The translations under genes were made by a program, and so were the position numbers. Positions 63,444 through 64,000 of a stretch of 64,000 nucleotides of DNA are shown here, in pieces (position 1 is the stretch's first letter; every line of letters begins with the position of its first letter). The notes under the pieces are model-generated. The model was given only the letters and a program-made list of their open reading frames with translations, was not told where the DNA came from and did no database searches. The stretch is from Hyphomicrobiales bacterium (lineage in GTDB: Bacteria; Pseudomonadota; Alphaproteobacteria; Rhizobiales; Rhizobiaceae), in the NCBI GenBank assembly GCA_017305935.1, contig JAFKJU010000018.1:100088-164087 (forward strand), read 5' to 3'.

Positions 63444-63910
63444 TGATCATCTCCCTCCAGCGCGATCCTCACAGCCTTGTGGGCCCGGTCACGCTTCTGC
63501 CGCGCGGCCTGCTCCCCGCAACCGACAATGCTGCCTATCGTGGTGACGGCCGGGTCGTTCGACGTGAACGGCACCCCCGCCCAATCAAGGATCAGCACCT
63601 GACGCTGGTCGTCCGGCAGAGCATTAATCGCAGTCCGCATGCGAATTCGGTACATTGGGTCTGAATATTTTTCGGAGTTGAGCGGGTTAAAGCCAGGTTC
63701 CGACGTCTGAATCTTGTCGATAGCGTCGGGATCGTCGGGGAGTGTCGTTTCGCGCTCGCTCTCCTTGGATTCTTTGGACAACGCCGTTCGGCGGAGAGCC
63801 GCCAGCGCGGCCGCGAACTTCACCTCAAAGAAGTCGAGGCGCCCGTCGTAGGAGCTATGGATAAATTTGGGTGACGCGACTTGATCAGGCGGCGCGGCTT
63901 TGGTTGGCAT
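63440..63910 (-). CDS. Sigma-70-region-4-like DNA-binding protein, 5' end replaced by an IS
   Basis: A 156-residue open frame. Residues about 90-156 resemble sigma factor region 4: RTAINALPDDQRQVLILDWA followed by IGSIVGCGEQAARQKRDRAH as the helix-turn-helix. There is no region 2. The first roughly 20 residues (MPTKAAPPDQVASPKFIHSS) read through the end of an IS256-type element, so the natural N-terminus has probably been lost. It heads the operon and may have controlled its transcription. Whether the original gene was a full ECF sigma factor or only a region 4 regulator is unknown. Confidence 0.7.
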   Translation of the reverse strand: MPTKAAPPDQVASPKFIHSSYDGRLDFFEVKFAAALAALRRTALSKESKESERETTLPDDPDAIDKIQTSEPGFNPLNSEKYSDPMYRIRMRTAINALPDDQRQVLILDWAGVPFTSNDPAVTTIGSIVGCGEQAARQKRDRAHKAVRIALEGDDQ

Positions 63911-64000
63911 CGTCAGCGACGACCCCGTCGGTAAATCTGACGCCTTCGATGAGGTGTGGCAACTGGTTTGTGCCGTTGAGCTTGCGCCACTTCTTCGATG
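63885..64000 (-). mobile_element. IS256-family transposase, C-terminal end at the window edge
   Basis: Minus-strand translation from 64000 to a TGA at 63885-63887 reads SKKWRKLNGTNQLPHLIEGV followed by RFTDGV, the conserved C-terminus of IS256/Mutator-type transposases. The terminal inverted repeat should lie near 63850, where CCATAGCTCC occurs on the minus strand, though only one end is visible. The rest of the element is outside the window. Its end overlaps the first codons of the sigma-like frame. Confidence 0.8.

Overview
The window looks like a chromosomal or megaplasmid segment of a Rhizobiales alphaproteobacterium (Rhizobium/Agrobacterium/Ensifer-like). The evidence is high GC by eye, a complete eryABCD-type erythritol locus, many ABC importers paired with GntR, IclR, DeoR and SorC regulators, and rhizobial-style intergenic palindromes. 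No tRNA, rRNA or CRISPR array was recognised.

Positions 1-12.3 kb form an aryl/acyl-acid catabolic region. It holds the 5' part of an indolepyruvate ferredoxin oxidoreductase fusion (runs off the left edge), a translationally coupled FAD-linked 2-hydroxyacid oxidase, an acrylyl-CoA-reductase-like MDR enzyme, an enoyl-CoA hydratase, a feruloyl-CoA-synthetase-like ligase, a GntR/FadR-type regulator and a four-gene polyamine-type ABC importer. An identical 14-base palindromic site lies in both divergent promoters, so the GntR protein probably controls both arms.

Positions 12.3-26.7 kb are a polyol (erythritol) locus. The left, minus-strand arm carries a DUF2291 protein, a sugar ABC importer (ATPase, permease, binding protein), a DeoR regulator, a second FGGY kinase and a second GlpD-like dehydrogenase. 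The right, plus-strand arm is eryA-eryB-eryC-eryD. Repeated TGCGATA boxes sit between the arms.

Positions 27-48.5 kb are a second catabolic island. It includes a fumarylacetoacetate-hydrolase-family enzyme, two IclR regulators, a HAD hydrolase, a dipeptide-type ABC importer, a Tm-1-like protein, an aldehyde dehydrogenase, a class III aminotransferase, a LuxR-type regulator, a VOC ring-cleavage-type dioxygenase, two acyl-CoA-dehydrogenase-like flavin monooxygenases, a flavin reductase, a carboxymuconolactone-decarboxylase-like protein and a DapB-like dehydrogenase. Matching paired 15-bp palindromes in front of the FAA-hydrolase and dioxygenase genes tie distant parts into one predicted regulon.

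Positions 48.5-57 kb are the wreck of an integrative conjugative element. It contains cysE and cupin remnants, a lytic transglycosylase, DUF736, traF, a DUF2840 fragment fused to a trbG tail by deletion, a broken trbI, DUF2274, a truncated NmrA-like gene, an intact higBA toxin-antitoxin pair and a serine-recombinase pseudogene.

Positions 57-64 kb hold the most striking content, a tightly coupled minus-strand operon. In order of transcription it encodes a sigma-region-4-like protein, an unknown protein, a 1143-residue IrrE-peptidase/UvrD-helicase/Fe-S-nuclease-like fusion, a multi-ubiquitin protein, a ThiF/E1-like enzyme whose only cysteine lies outside the adenylation domain, and a cysteine-rich DUF6527 protein. 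It is a candidate ubiquitin-like conjugation and DNA-processing defence system. Its upstream end has been cut by an IS256-family insertion at the right edge.
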